11,398 bases of DNA. It comes from an uncultured Rubrivivax sp. GTDB taxonomy: Bacteria; Pseudomonadota; Gammaproteobacteria; Burkholderiales; Burkholderiaceae_C. The stretch is from contig CALJUI010000221.1 of the NCBI GenBank assembly GCA_937975735.1, positions 1 through 11,398 on the forward strand, in the 5' to 3' direction. The translations under genes were made by a program, and so were the position numbers. The first letter of the stretch is position 1. Each line of letters begins with the position of its first letter. Of this stretch, positions 1 to 8,293 are shown piece after piece. The notes below the pieces were generated by a model. It was not told the origin of the DNA. It was given only the letters and a program-made list of their open reading frames with translations, and did not search any database.

Positions 1-459
1 CGCCTGCGCCTCGAGCAGCAGCTTGCGCGCCCCCGCGGTGTGGTGGTGGCCGGTGACGACCAGCGCGCGCGGCTGCCAGCCGAGCACCGCGCGCAATTGC
101 GCTTCCTCGCGATCGAGCGAGTAGCCGGTGGCGGCCAGCAGCATCTCGAGCCCGGCCTCGGCGAAGGTGTCGGACAGGCCCTGCAGCGTCTCGGCGAAGA
201 TCGAGTGGGCCAGGTTGGGCACCAGCGCCGCGACGATGTCCGAGCGGCCGCTGGCCAGCAGGCCGGCCTGCTTGTTCGGCACGTAGCCGGTCTCGCCCAG
301 TGCCGCCTGGATCGACGCCGCGGTGTCCGCCGCGACCAGCTGCGGCGAACGCAGGTAGCGCGACACGGTGATCGCGGTGACGCCGGCTGCGGCGGCGACG
401 TCGCGCAGCGTCACGCGGCCGTGGCCACGGCGCTGGCGGGGCGGCTGGACAGGCGGCAT
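1..459 (-). CDS. LacI-family transcriptional repressor, GntR/IdnR-like (C-terminus beyond left edge)
   Basis: The visible 153 N-terminal residues start at an ATG (complement of 457-459) and run off the left edge with no stop. A LacI-type helix-turn-helix lies at residues 16-36 (VTLRDVAAAAGVT, then TVSRYL), followed by GYVPN at 58-62, which is typical of the family. A hinge-helix segment (LLASGRS, 67-73) leads into the start of the periplasmic-binding-protein-like effector domain (ALVPNLAHSIFAETLQGL, 78-95). The pattern resembles E. coli GntR/IdnR, regulators that sense gluconate-type sugar acids. The gene is divergent from the sugar operon with 85 bases between start codons, and a matching inverted repeat sits in that spacer. 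It is therefore most likely the local repressor, relieved by a sugar or aldonate intermediate. The ribosome-binding site is weak. Family assignment is firm; the effector is unknown because most of the ligand domain is missing. Confidence 0.93.
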   Translation of the reverse strand, partial: MPPVQPPRQRRGHGRVTLRDVAAAAGVTAITVSRYLRSPQLVAADTAASIQAALGETGYVPNKQAGLLASGRSDIVAALVPNLAHSIFAETLQGLSDTFAEAGLEMLLAATGYSLDREEAQLRAVLGWQPRALVVTGHHHTAGARKLLLEAQA

Positions 460-477
460 GGTGAGGTTTAACCCTGA

Positions 478-506
478 TGGACGTCGGTCGGCAGACCACG
501 TAATGT
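478..506 (+). promoter_or_regulatory. Putative sigma-70 promoter of the sugar operon
   Basis: TGGACG (478-483) matches the -35 consensus at 4 of 6 positions. It is followed by a 17-base spacer and TAATGT (501-506), a weak -10 with 3 of 6 matches. A transcript would start near 513 and leave a leader of about 30 bases before the dehydratase ATG at 545. The -10 overlaps the inverted repeat at 504-517, as expected for a repressed promoter. The boxes are weak, so this is only a candidate. Confidence 0.35.
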
Positions 507-517
507 TAGCGGTAACA
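504..517. promoter_or_regulatory. Probable LacI/GntR-type operator
   Basis: TGTTAGCGGTAACA is a 14-base inverted repeat with 6 of 7 pairs symmetric and a central CG, the usual architecture of LacI-family operators. It resembles the gluconate operator bound by E. coli GntR (ATGTTACC-type half-sites, from memory of the literature), and the divergent regulator has a GntR-like DNA-binding domain. It lies in the intergenic spacer, overlaps the candidate -10 box, and sits 28 bases before the dehydratase start. It could control both the operon and the repressor gene. The symmetry is read directly; binding by this regulator is inference. Confidence 0.75.
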
Positions 518-544
518 AAGCCCGCTGGAACCGGATCAACCCTG

Positions 545-2290
545 ATGGCCGACGACAAGAAGCCGCTGCGCAGTCCGCGCTGGTTCACCGATGCCGGCAT
601 GCGCGGCTTCGGCCACCGCCAGCGCATGCAGCAGATGGGGCTGCGGCGCGAGGACGTGCTGGCCAAGCCCTGCATCGGCATCGTCAACACCTGGAGCGAC
701 CTGTCGCCCTGCCACGCCCACCTGCGCGAGCGCGCGGAGTCGGTCAAGCGCGGGGTGCTGATGGCCGGAGGCACGCCCTTCGAACTGCCTGCGCTGAGCC
801 TGGGCGAGGTGATGGTCAAGCCGACCACGATGCTCTACCGCAACCTGCTGGCGATGGAGGTCGAGGAGCTGATCCGCTCGCACCCGGTCGACGGCGTCGT
901 GCTGCTCGCCGGCTGCGACAAGACGACGCCGGGCACCGTGATGGGCGCCACCAGCGCCGGGGTGCCCACGATCTTCTGCGCCGCCGGGCCGATGCTCAAC
1001 GACCGCTATCTGCGCCGCACCGAGACCGGCTGCGAGTCGCGCACGGTCGGCGCCGGCACGCACACGCGCAAGTACTGGGACGAACTGCAGGCCGGCAAGA
1101 TCGGCCAGGCCGAGTGGGTCGCGCTCGAGCAGCACATGACGCGCAGCCCCGGCACCTGCAACACGATGGGCACCGCGAGCACGATGACCTCGATCGTCGA
1201 GGCGCTCGGCCTGGCGCTGCCCGGCTCGACCGCGATCCCGGCGATGGACTCGGCGCACGTGCGCCACGCCACGACCTGCGGCGAGCGCATCGTCGGCATG
1301 GTCCGCGAGGGGCTGACGCCGCAGAAGATCCTGACCCGCGGCGCCTTCCTGAACGCCGCGACGGTGCTGATGGCGATCGCCGGATCGACCAACGCCGCGG
1401 TGCACATCCTGGCGATGGCCGGCCGCGCCGGTGTCGCGCTGACGCTGGACGACCTCGATCGCCTCGGCCGCGAGGTGCCGGTGCTGGTCAACCTGTTCCC
1501 CAGCGGCGACAAGCTGATGGAGGACTTCCACTACGCCGGTGGCCTGCCGGCACTGATGATCCGTCTGCGCGACCGGCTGTCGCTCGACGAGATGACGGTG
1601 AGCGGCCGCTCCCTCGGCGCCAGCCTCGAAGGCCGCGAGGTGCTCGACGACGACGTCATCCGGCCGCTCGACAAGCCGGTCAGCAGCAGCGGCGCCTTCG
1701 CCGTGTTGCGCGGCAACCTCGCGCCGGACGGCTGCGTGATGAAGCCCAGCGCGGCGAGCGAGCGCTTCTTCCGCCACCGCGGCCGCGCCATCGTCTTCGA
1801 CGGGCCGGCCGACATGAAGGCGCGCATCGACGACCCGGCGCTGGAGGTGGACGAGGACAGCGTCCTGGTGCTGCGCGGCGGCGGCCCGGTCGGCGCGCCG
1901 GGCATGCCCGAGTGGGGCAACCTGCCGATCCCGAAGAAGCTGCTGGAAAAGGGCGTGCGCGACATGGTGCGCATCAGCGACGCGCGCATGAGCGGCACCC
2001 ACTACGGCAGTTGCGTGCTGCACGTCAGCCCGGAGGCGGCGGTCGGCGGTCCGCTGGCGCTGGTGCGCACCGGTGACACGATCGAGCTCGACCTGCCGGC
2101 GCGTCGCATCTCGCTGTGCATCGGCGACGACGAGATGGCCGCGCGGCGCGCCGCCTGGACGCCGCCGGCGTCGCCCTACAAGCGTGGCTTCGCGCGGCTG
2201 TACCAGCAGCACGTGACGCAGGCCCACCAGGGCTGCGACCTCGACTTCCTGCAGGGCACCGAGCCGACGCCCGAGCCGCCGATCTTCTAG
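545..2290 (+). CDS. IlvD/Edd-family sugar-acid dehydratase (arabonate/xylonate/galactonate-type)
   Basis: A cytoplasmic iron-sulfur enzyme predicted to dehydrate an aldonate to its 2-keto-3-deoxy acid. The 581-residue length fits bacterial L-arabonate and D-xylonate dehydratases (about 580-590). Three cysteines in family positions can ligate the [2Fe-2S] cluster: C56 (NTWSDLSPC), C124 (AGCDKTTP) and C205 (GTCNTMGTAST). A C-terminal glutamate, E456 (GAPGMPEWGN), fits a Mg ligand. S483 (SDARMSGTHYG) matches the catalytic serine. NTWSD, MLYRN and KPSAAS segments favour the sugar-acid branch over the branched-chain amino-acid enzyme. An in-frame ATG at 503 would add 14 residues but lies inside the operator; 545 fits homologue N-termini, although its Shine-Dalgarno (GGA, 533-535) is weak. 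It is the first gene of the operon, 10 bases before the aldolase. Substrate is unresolved; dihydroxy-acid dehydratase is less likely given the context. Confidence 0.92.
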   Translation: MADDKKPLRSPRWFTDAGMRGFGHRQRMQQMGLRREDVLAKPCIGIVNTWSDLSPCHAHLRERAESVKRGVLMAGGTPFELPALSLGEVMVKPTTMLYRNLLAMEVEELIRSHPVDGVVLLAGCDKTTPGTVMGATSAGVPTIFCAAGPMLNDRYLRRTETGCESRTVGAGTHTRKYWDELQAGKIGQAEWVALEQHMTRSPGTCNTMGTASTMTSIVEALGLALPGSTAIPAMDSAHVRHATTCGERIVGMVREGLTPQKILTRGAFLNAATVLMAIAGSTNAAVHILAMAGRAGVALTLDDLDRLGREVPVLVNLFPSGDKLMEDFHYAGGLPALMIRLRDRLSLDEMTVSGRSLGASLEGREVLDDDVIRPLDKPVSSSGAFAVLRGNLAPDGCVMKPSAASERFFRHRGRAIVFDGPADMKARIDDPALEVDEDSVLVLRGGGPVGAPGMPEWGNLPIPKKLLEKGVRDMVRISDARMSGTHYGSCVLHVSPEAAVGGPLALVRTGDTIELDLPARRISLCIGDDEMAARRAAWTPPASPYKRGFARLYQQHVTQAHQGCDLDFLQGTEPTPEPPIF

Positions 2291-2300
2291 GAACACAGCC

Positions 2301-3088
2301 ATGAATGCATTCCGCGCGATGTTGGAGGCGGCCCGGGGCCAGGCGCCGCTGGGCGCCTGGGTCATGTCGGCCAGCCCGCTGCTGACCGAAGCCACCGGCC
2401 ACGCCGGCTTCGACTGGGCGGTGCTCGACATGGAGCACACGCCGATCGACCTGTCGACGCTGGTGTCGATGCTGCAGGCCACGCTGGGCACGCCGATGGT
2501 GCCGATCGTGCGGGTGCCATGGAACGACACCGTGATGGTCAAGCGCGTGCTCGACGCCGGCGCGACGACGCTGCTGTTCCCGTTCGTGCAGGACGCCGAA
2601 GAAGCCGCGCGAGCGGTGGCCGCCACGCGCTATCCGCCGGAAGGGGTCCGCGGCATGGCCGGCATGAGCCGGGCATCGAAGTTCGGCACCGTGCCGAACT
2701 ACATGACCACGGCGAACGCCGGGCAGGGCGTGATCGTGCAGATCGAGACGCCGCAGGCGATGGAGCGGCTCGAGGCGATCGCCGGCGTGCCGGGCGTCGA
2801 CGCGCTCTTCGTCGGCCCGGGCGACCTGGCCGGCACGATGGGCCTGCCGGGGCAGATCGGTCACGCCAGCGTGGTCGCGGCGATGGAGGACGCCGCCCGG
2901 CGCGCGAAGGCCGCCGGCAAGCCGATCGGCACCGTCGTCGGCACCGTCGAGCAGGTCCGGCATTTCCGCGCCAAGGGCTACGACTTCGTCGGCCTGGCCT
3001 CCGACCTGGGCCTGTACATGCGCGCCGCCACCGGGGCGCTGAAGCTGCTGCGCGACGGCACGGCCAAGAAGATCGAAGGGGGCTACTG

Positions 3089-3089
<1 letters not shown>
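2301..3089 (+). CDS. HpcH/HpaI-family class II 2-keto-3-deoxy acid aldolase
   Basis: A 262-residue divalent-metal-dependent TIM-barrel aldolase. It is predicted to split the dehydratase product, a 2-keto-3-deoxy sugar acid, into pyruvate and an aldehyde (glycolaldehyde, glyceraldehyde or lactaldehyde depending on the sugar). Key residues align with E. coli HpaI: H46 (LDMEHTP), R71 (RVPWND), metal ligands E149 (QIETPQA) and D175 (GPGDLA), plus LDAGATTLLFPFVQ, YPPEGVRG and a C-terminal GLASDLGLY. The family includes HpaI (4-hydroxy-2-oxoheptanedioate), GarL (ketodeoxyglucarate) and RhmA (ketodeoxyrhamnonate). Here the neighbours point to a sugar acid rather than an aromatic breakdown product. 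An AGGA ribosome-binding site overlaps the upstream stop codon, and the stop shares one base with the next start (TGATG), so translation is probably coupled. Confidence 0.93.
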
Positions 3090-4159
<1,070 letters not shown>

Positions 4160-4184
4160 TCACCCCGACCACCAGGAGACAACG

Positions 4185-5450
4185 ATGAAACGTCGCACCA
4201 CCTTCGCGGTTGCCGCCGTCGCGCTGCTGACCGCCCTGTCCACCGGCAGCGCCTACGCCCAGACCACGCTGCGCGTGTTCTCCGGCGGCCAGAACCAGCG
4301 CCCCGACCTGATGCGCAAGCTCTTCGACCAGTACCAGGCGAAGAATCCGGGCGTGAAGATCGACATCGAGACCGGCGGCGCGACCAGCGAGCTGCAGCGC
4401 CAGTACCTGAGCACCGTGCTCAACGCCAAGGACTCGGCGATCGACGTGTTCATGATCGACGTCGTCAACCCGGCGCAGTACTTCAGCTCGGGCTGGGTCG
4501 AGCCGCTGAACAGCTACCTCGGCGAGCCGGCCGCGGTGCTGTCGCCCTACCTGCCGGTGTACGCCAGCGCCAACGTCGTCGACGGCAAGATCGCCGCGCT
4601 GCCGGCCTTCGCCGACAGCATGTTCATGTACTACCGCAAGGACCTGCTGACCAAGCACGGCATCAGTGAGCCCAAGACCTGGGACGAGCTGGCCGCGGCC
4701 TCGAAGAAGATCCTCGCCGCCGAGGGCAACCCGGCGCTGCAGGGCCTGTCGATCCAGGGCGCGCCGATCGAAGGCGCGGTCTGCACCTTCCTGCTGCCGT
4801 ACTGGAGCCAGGGCAAGGAGTTCAACGACGCCGGCGGCAAGATGACGCTGGACAAGGCCGCCGCCACGAAGGGCCTGCAGACCTGGCTCGGCCTGGTGGA
4901 CCAGGGCGTGATGAAGAAGAACATCGCCGAGGTCAAGACCGGCGACACGGTCAACGAGTTCAAGGCCGGCCAGGTGGTCTTCGCGATCAACTGGGGCTTC
5001 GCCTGGGACCGCTTCCAGGCCGACAAGGACTCGACGGTCCAAGGCAAGGTCGGCGTGATGCCGCTGCCGGCGATGGCCGGCGGCAAGAGCGCCACCTGCA
5101 TCGGCGGCTGGCAGTGGGCCGTCAGCGCCTTCAGCAAGAGCAAGGCCGAGGCGGCCAAGCTGGTGCGCTTCATGAGCAGCCCGGAGGCGAGCAAGTTCCT
5201 CGCCGTCGAAGGTTCGCTGATGCCGGTCTACCCGCAGACCTACACCGACGCCGACGTCACCAAGGCCGTGCCCTGGTTCAAGGACGCCGCCGCGGTCGTC
5301 GTCGCCGGCAAGAGTCGCCCGAAGAGCGATCGCTACGGCGAGGTCAGCGACGTGATCCGCACGACGACGAGCGCGGTGCTGGCGCGCACCAAGACGGCGG
5401 CCGAGGGCGTCGACGAGATCGAGAACCGCCTGCGCCGCGTGATGCGCTGA
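4185..5450 (+). CDS. Periplasmic sugar-binding protein of the ABC importer
   Basis: A 421-residue family 1 extracellular solute-binding protein that would capture the sugar in the periplasm and deliver it to the two permeases. A classical Sec signal peptide is visible: basic MKRR, a hydrophobic stretch (residues 6-18), and an AYA-Q cleavage site after A25. The mature part starts TTLRVFSGG and shows family features such as the FMIDVVNPAQYFSSGWVEPL segment (about 90-110), MFMYYRKDLLTKHGI, TWDELAAASKKI, and the F(A)INWGFAW and GGWQWAVSAFSKSK regions of the C-terminal lobe. A good AGGAG site (4174-4178) precedes the ATG. It is encoded between its ATPase and permeases, the normal cluster layout, and there is no lipobox, so it is soluble. 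The ligand cannot be read from sequence. Confidence 0.95.
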   Translation: MKRRTTFAVAAVALLTALSTGSAYAQTTLRVFSGGQNQRPDLMRKLFDQYQAKNPGVKIDIETGGATSELQRQYLSTVLNAKDSAIDVFMIDVVNPAQYFSSGWVEPLNSYLGEPAAVLSPYLPVYASANVVDGKIAALPAFADSMFMYYRKDLLTKHGISEPKTWDELAAASKKILAAEGNPALQGLSIQGAPIEGAVCTFLLPYWSQGKEFNDAGGKMTLDKAAATKGLQTWLGLVDQGVMKKNIAEVKTGDTVNEFKAGQVVFAINWGFAWDRFQADKDSTVQGKVGVMPLPAMAGGKSATCIGGWQWAVSAFSKSKAEAAKLVRFMSSPEASKFLAVEGSLMPVYPQTYTDADVTKAVPWFKDAAAVVVAGKSRPKSDRYGEVSDVIRTTTSAVLARTKTAAEGVDEIENRLRRVMR

Positions 5451-5463
5451 GCTCGAAGCGGCG

Positions 5464-6345
5464 ATGCTGGCCAAGCTGCGCGATCCGTCGGACAGGACGC
5501 TGGGCTTCCTGCTCCTGCTGCCGGCGTTCGCGCTGCTGGCGCTGATCGTCGTCTATCCGATCGCCAAGCTGATCTTCAACAGCTTCTTCGATCTGCGGCT
5601 GCAGGGCGGCGGCCAGGGCAGCTTCGTCGGCTTCGAGAACTATCTGCTGGTGGTCCAGGACAAGGACTTCTGGACCGCGACCTGGAACACGGTGCTGATC
5701 ACGCTGGTGACGGTGCCGGGGGCGCTGGTGATGGGGCTCGGGCTGGCGCTGCTGGCCAACCTGCCGTTCAAGCGGCGCTGGCCGGTGCGGCTGGCGCTGC
5801 TGCTGCCCTGGGCGCTGCCGCTGGCCTTTGCCGGCCTGATCTTCGCGTGGTTCTTCCACACCGAGTACGGCTTCGTGAACGACCTGGCGCAGCGCGCCGG
5901 CGCCGAGCCGACGATGTGGCTGCTGCGCCCCGGATGGGCGATGACCGCGATCTGCGTGACGATCGTCTGGAAGAGCTCGAGCTTCATGGCGCTGATCCTG
6001 CTCGCCGGGCTGCAGATGATCCCGTCATCGCTGTACGAGGCGGCCGAGGTCGACGGCGCGTCCAAGTGGCAGCAGTTCCGCGAGATCACATTGCCGATGC
6101 TGATGCCGTCGATCGTCGTCGCGCTGATCTTCCGCACCATCACCGCGCTGCAGACCTTCGACATCCCTTACACGATGACGCGCGGCGGTCCGGGCAACTC
6201 GACCGAAACGCTCGCGATGCTGATCCACAAGAACTCGATCGAGTACGGCGACATCGGCTACAGCTCGACGCTGGCGGTGTTCATGTTCATCCTGTCGCTG
6301 GCGGTCACCGCGATCTATCTGCGGCGCATCGCGAACCAAGCATGA
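5464..6345 (+). CDS. Sugar ABC transporter permease, MalF/UgpA type
   Basis: A 293-residue inner-membrane permease with about six hydrophobic segments, the first at residues 13-33 (LGFLLLLPAFALLALIVVYP). The cytoplasmic EAA loop that docks the ATPase is clear: EAAEVDGAS starts at residue 192, followed by WQQFREITLPMLMP. The PYTMTRGGPGNSTETL segment is characteristic of MalF/UgpA-type CUT1 permeases. It starts 13 bases after the binding-protein stop with a weak ribosome-binding site, so it probably depends on upstream translation. Its stop overlaps the start of the second permease (ATGA), typical of heterodimeric permease pairs. Confidence 0.95.
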   Translation: MLAKLRDPSDRTLGFLLLLPAFALLALIVVYPIAKLIFNSFFDLRLQGGGQGSFVGFENYLLVVQDKDFWTATWNTVLITLVTVPGALVMGLGLALLANLPFKRRWPVRLALLLPWALPLAFAGLIFAWFFHTEYGFVNDLAQRAGAEPTMWLLRPGWAMTAICVTIVWKSSSFMALILLAGLQMIPSSLYEAAEVDGASKWQQFREITLPMLMPSIVVALIFRTITALQTFDIPYTMTRGGPGNSTETLAMLIHKNSIEYGDIGYSSTLAVFMFILSLAVTAIYLRRIANQA

Positions 6346-7187
6346 CGGCACCCGTCCACACCTCGATCTGGTCCGGTCCGCGGCTGCGCTGGATCGCCGC
6401 CGCGATCGTGGTGATCAACGGCTTCTTCCCGGCGGTCTGGATCCTGCTGACATCGCTGAAGACCGAGGCCGAGCTGGTCACGCGGCCGATCAGCTACCTG
6501 CCGCGCAGCCCGACGCTGCAGAACTACGTCGCCGCCTTCACCGACCAGCCGCTGTGGCGCTTCCTGATGAACAGCGCCGCGGTCGCGGCGATCTCGACCG
6601 TGGTGACGCTGTTCGTGTCGGCGCTGGCCGCCTACGCGATCGCGCGGTTGAACCTGAAGTCGCGCCAATGGGTGCTGACGGCGATCGTCGCCAGCAGCAT
6701 GTTCCCGCTGATCACGCTGCTGGTGCCGATCTTCGAGACGATGCGCGGGCTGGGCCTGCTCAACACCTACATCGCGCTGGTGCTGCCCTACACGGTGCTG
6801 AGCCTGCCGGTGTGCACGCTGGTGCTGGTCAGCTTCTTCCAGAGCATCCCGCGCGACCTGGAGAACGCGGCGATGATCGACGGCTGCACGCGGCTCGGCG
6901 CGCTGTGGCGCGTGGTGGTGCCGCTGGCCGCGCCGGGCGTGTTCACCGCCGGCATCCTGAGTTTCGTCAACGCCTGGGACGAGTTCCTGCTCGCCCTGAG
7001 CCTGAACTCGAGCCCGTCGATGCGGACCTTGCCGGTCGGCATCACGCTGTACCAGACCGAGTTCGTATTCCCGTGGCCGGTGATCTCGGCGGCGCTGGTG
7101 GTCGCCATCGTTCCGATCGCGGTGCTGATTGCGGTGTTCCAGGAGCGCGTCGTCGGCGGGCTCACGCAGGGTGGATTGAAAGGTTGA
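6342..7187 (+). CDS. Sugar ABC transporter permease, MalG/UgpE type
   Basis: A 281-residue second permease of the same importer with about six membrane segments. Family marks are the LLTSLKTEAEL stretch after the first helix, the periplasmic TLQNYVAAF, the EAA-like loop ENAAMIDGCTRLGALWRVVVP (about 175-195), and LSFVNAWDEFLLAL towards the C-terminus, all typical of MalG/UgpE. The ATG overlaps the previous stop by four bases (ATGA), which fixes the start. It completes the ATPase, binding protein and two-permease set, so the transporter looks fully functional. Confidence 0.95.
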   Translation: MTAPVHTSIWSGPRLRWIAAAIVVINGFFPAVWILLTSLKTEAELVTRPISYLPRSPTLQNYVAAFTDQPLWRFLMNSAAVAAISTVVTLFVSALAAYAIARLNLKSRQWVLTAIVASSMFPLITLLVPIFETMRGLGLLNTYIALVLPYTVLSLPVCTLVLVSFFQSIPRDLENAAMIDGCTRLGALWRVVVPLAAPGVFTAGILSFVNAWDEFLLALSLNSSPSMRTLPVGITLYQTEFVFPWPVISAALVVAIVPIAVLIAVFQERVVGGLTQGGLKG

Positions 7188-7189
7188 GG

Positions 7190-8293
7190 ATGGACGTCAT
7201 CCGCTGGGGCATTGTGGGCTGCGGCAGCATGGGCCGCGAGCATGTCGAGAACCTGGCCGCGCTCGGCGGTGCCGAGGTCACGGCGATCGCCGATCCGCAC
7301 CGGCCGAGCATCGACGCGACGCTGGCGCTGGGGCGCTTTGAGCCACAGGTCTTCGACGACCATCGAGAGCTGCTGAACAGCGGTCTGTGCGACGCGGTCG
7401 CGATCGCCACGCCGAACTTCACGCACGTGCAGATGATGCGCGACGCGCTGGCGACGGATCTGCACATCCTGGTCGAGAAGCCGCTGGTGACCCGCATCGA
7501 GGACGGCCTGGACCTGCTCGAGCGCGCGAAAGGCCGCCGGGCGATCACCTGGGTGGCGCAGGAATACCGCTACATGCCGCCGGTGGCCGAGATGATCCGG
7601 CTCGCCCACGAGGGGCGGGTGGGGCGGCTGGTGCAGGTGGCGATCCGCGAGCACCGCGAGCCCTTCTACCCGAAGGTCGGCGACTGGAACCGCTTCTCGG
7701 CCAACACCGGTGGCACCCTGGTCGAGAAGTGCTGCCACTATTTCAACCTGATGGACCTGATCCTGCGCGAGCGCCCTCGGCGTGTGTTCGCCTCCGGCGC
7801 GCAGGACGTCAACCACCTCGACGAGTCCTACGCCGGTCGGCGCCCCGACATCCTCGACAACGCCTTCGTGATCGTCGACTACCCCAGCGGCGCTCGCGCC
7901 CACCTGGACCTGTGCATGTTCGCCGAGAACTCGATCGACAACGAGCACATCACGATCGTCGGCGACGAAGGCAAGCTCGAGTCGCTGCTGCCGTCCGGCG
8001 TGCTGCGCTTCGGCCGGCGCGAGGACTGGGGCCGGCGCGAAGTCTGGGGCCAGCCCTCGGGCACCGGCAAGGGCGTGGCGGTGCGGCAGGTGCGCGACAC
8101 CAACATCAAGTACCTCGGCCAGCACTTCGGCGCGTCCTACGTCGAGCACCAGCGCTTCGCCGCCGCCGTGCGCGAAGGGCGGCCGGCCGAGATCGGCCTG
8201 GAGGAGGGCCTGCGCAGCGTCGCCACCGGGCTGGCCGCGCACAGGAGCATCGACGAGGGCCGCGTGGTCCAGATCAGCGAGGTGCTGCCGTGA
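7190..8293 (+). CDS. Gfo/Idh/MocA-family NAD(P)-dependent sugar oxidoreductase
   Basis: A 367-residue cytoplasmic oxidoreductase. The N-terminal Rossmann fold carries GIVGCGSMG (7-15). D35 at the end of strand 2 (TAIADP) suggests a preference for NAD(H). The ATPNFTH segment (73-79) and EKP (96-98, with the usual catalytic-region lysine K97) are standard. In the substrate domain the family motif appears as GGTLVEKCCHYFNLMD (174-189), keeping H183 but with E179 and N186 where aspartates are common. An in-frame duplication, GRREDW-GRREVW, occupies 275-286. AAAGG (7179-7183) six bases before the ATG is a good ribosome-binding site, only two bases separate it from the permease, and its stop overlaps the next gene. 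Within this operon it could be a sugar 1-dehydrogenase (some bacterial arabinose and galactose dehydrogenases belong here) or act at another carbon. The exact reaction is unknown. Confidence 0.88.
   Translation: MDVIRWGIVGCGSMGREHVENLAALGGAEVTAIADPHRPSIDATLALGRFEPQVFDDHRELLNSGLCDAVAIATPNFTHVQMMRDALATDLHILVEKPLVTRIEDGLDLLERAKGRRAITWVAQEYRYMPPVAEMIRLAHEGRVGRLVQVAIREHREPFYPKVGDWNRFSANTGGTLVEKCCHYFNLMDLILRERPRRVFASGAQDVNHLDESYAGRRPDILDNAFVIVDYPSGARAHLDLCMFAENSIDNEHITIVGDEGKLESLLPSGVLRFGRREDWGRREVWGQPSGTGKGVAVRQVRDTNIKYLGQHFGASYVEHQRFAAAVREGRPAEIGLEEGLRSVATGLAAHRSIDEGRVVQISEVLP
8012..8047 (+). repeat. Tandem 18-bp duplication inside the Gfo/Idh/MocA gene
   Basis: Two adjacent 18-base units (8012-8029 and 8030-8047) are identical at 16 of 18 positions. 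They are in frame and encode GRREDW followed by GRREVW. This looks like a small internal duplication lengthening a loop in the substrate domain. Confidence 0.85.

Larger units (their letters stand above)
470..548 (+). repeat. 11-bp direct repeat AACCCTGATGG at both ends of the divergent spacer
   Basis: AACCCTGATGG occurs exactly at 470-480 and at 538-548. The second copy contains the dehydratase start codon (ATG at 545). The first copy overlaps an imperfect inverted repeat, TgAGGtTTAaCCCTgA at 462-477 (6 of 8 pairs symmetric), just upstream of the repressor start. These may be secondary regulator sites or a chance duplication; neither is shown by sequence alone. Confidence 0.5.

Noticed and set aside
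368..544. N-terminal extension of the dehydratase frame
   Set aside because: It runs through the repressor gene and the operator; homologues start near MADDKK. ATG 503 remains possible but unlikely.
536..2626. Long leftward open frame of 696 codons opposite the dehydratase
   Set aside because: It is a GC-bias shadow: rich in Arg, Ala, His and Gly with no domain, and opposite a gene with intact catalytic motifs.
2519..3088. Upstream extension of the ABC ATPase frame
   Set aside because: The region translates to Arg-rich low-complexity sequence over the aldolase gene; the ATG at 3089 has a good ribosome-binding site and matches family N-termini.
7188..7198. Shared GATGGACGTC between the divergent spacer (476-485) and the start of the oxidoreductase gene
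   Set aside because: Ten matching bases, one copy being coding start sequence; most likely coincidence.
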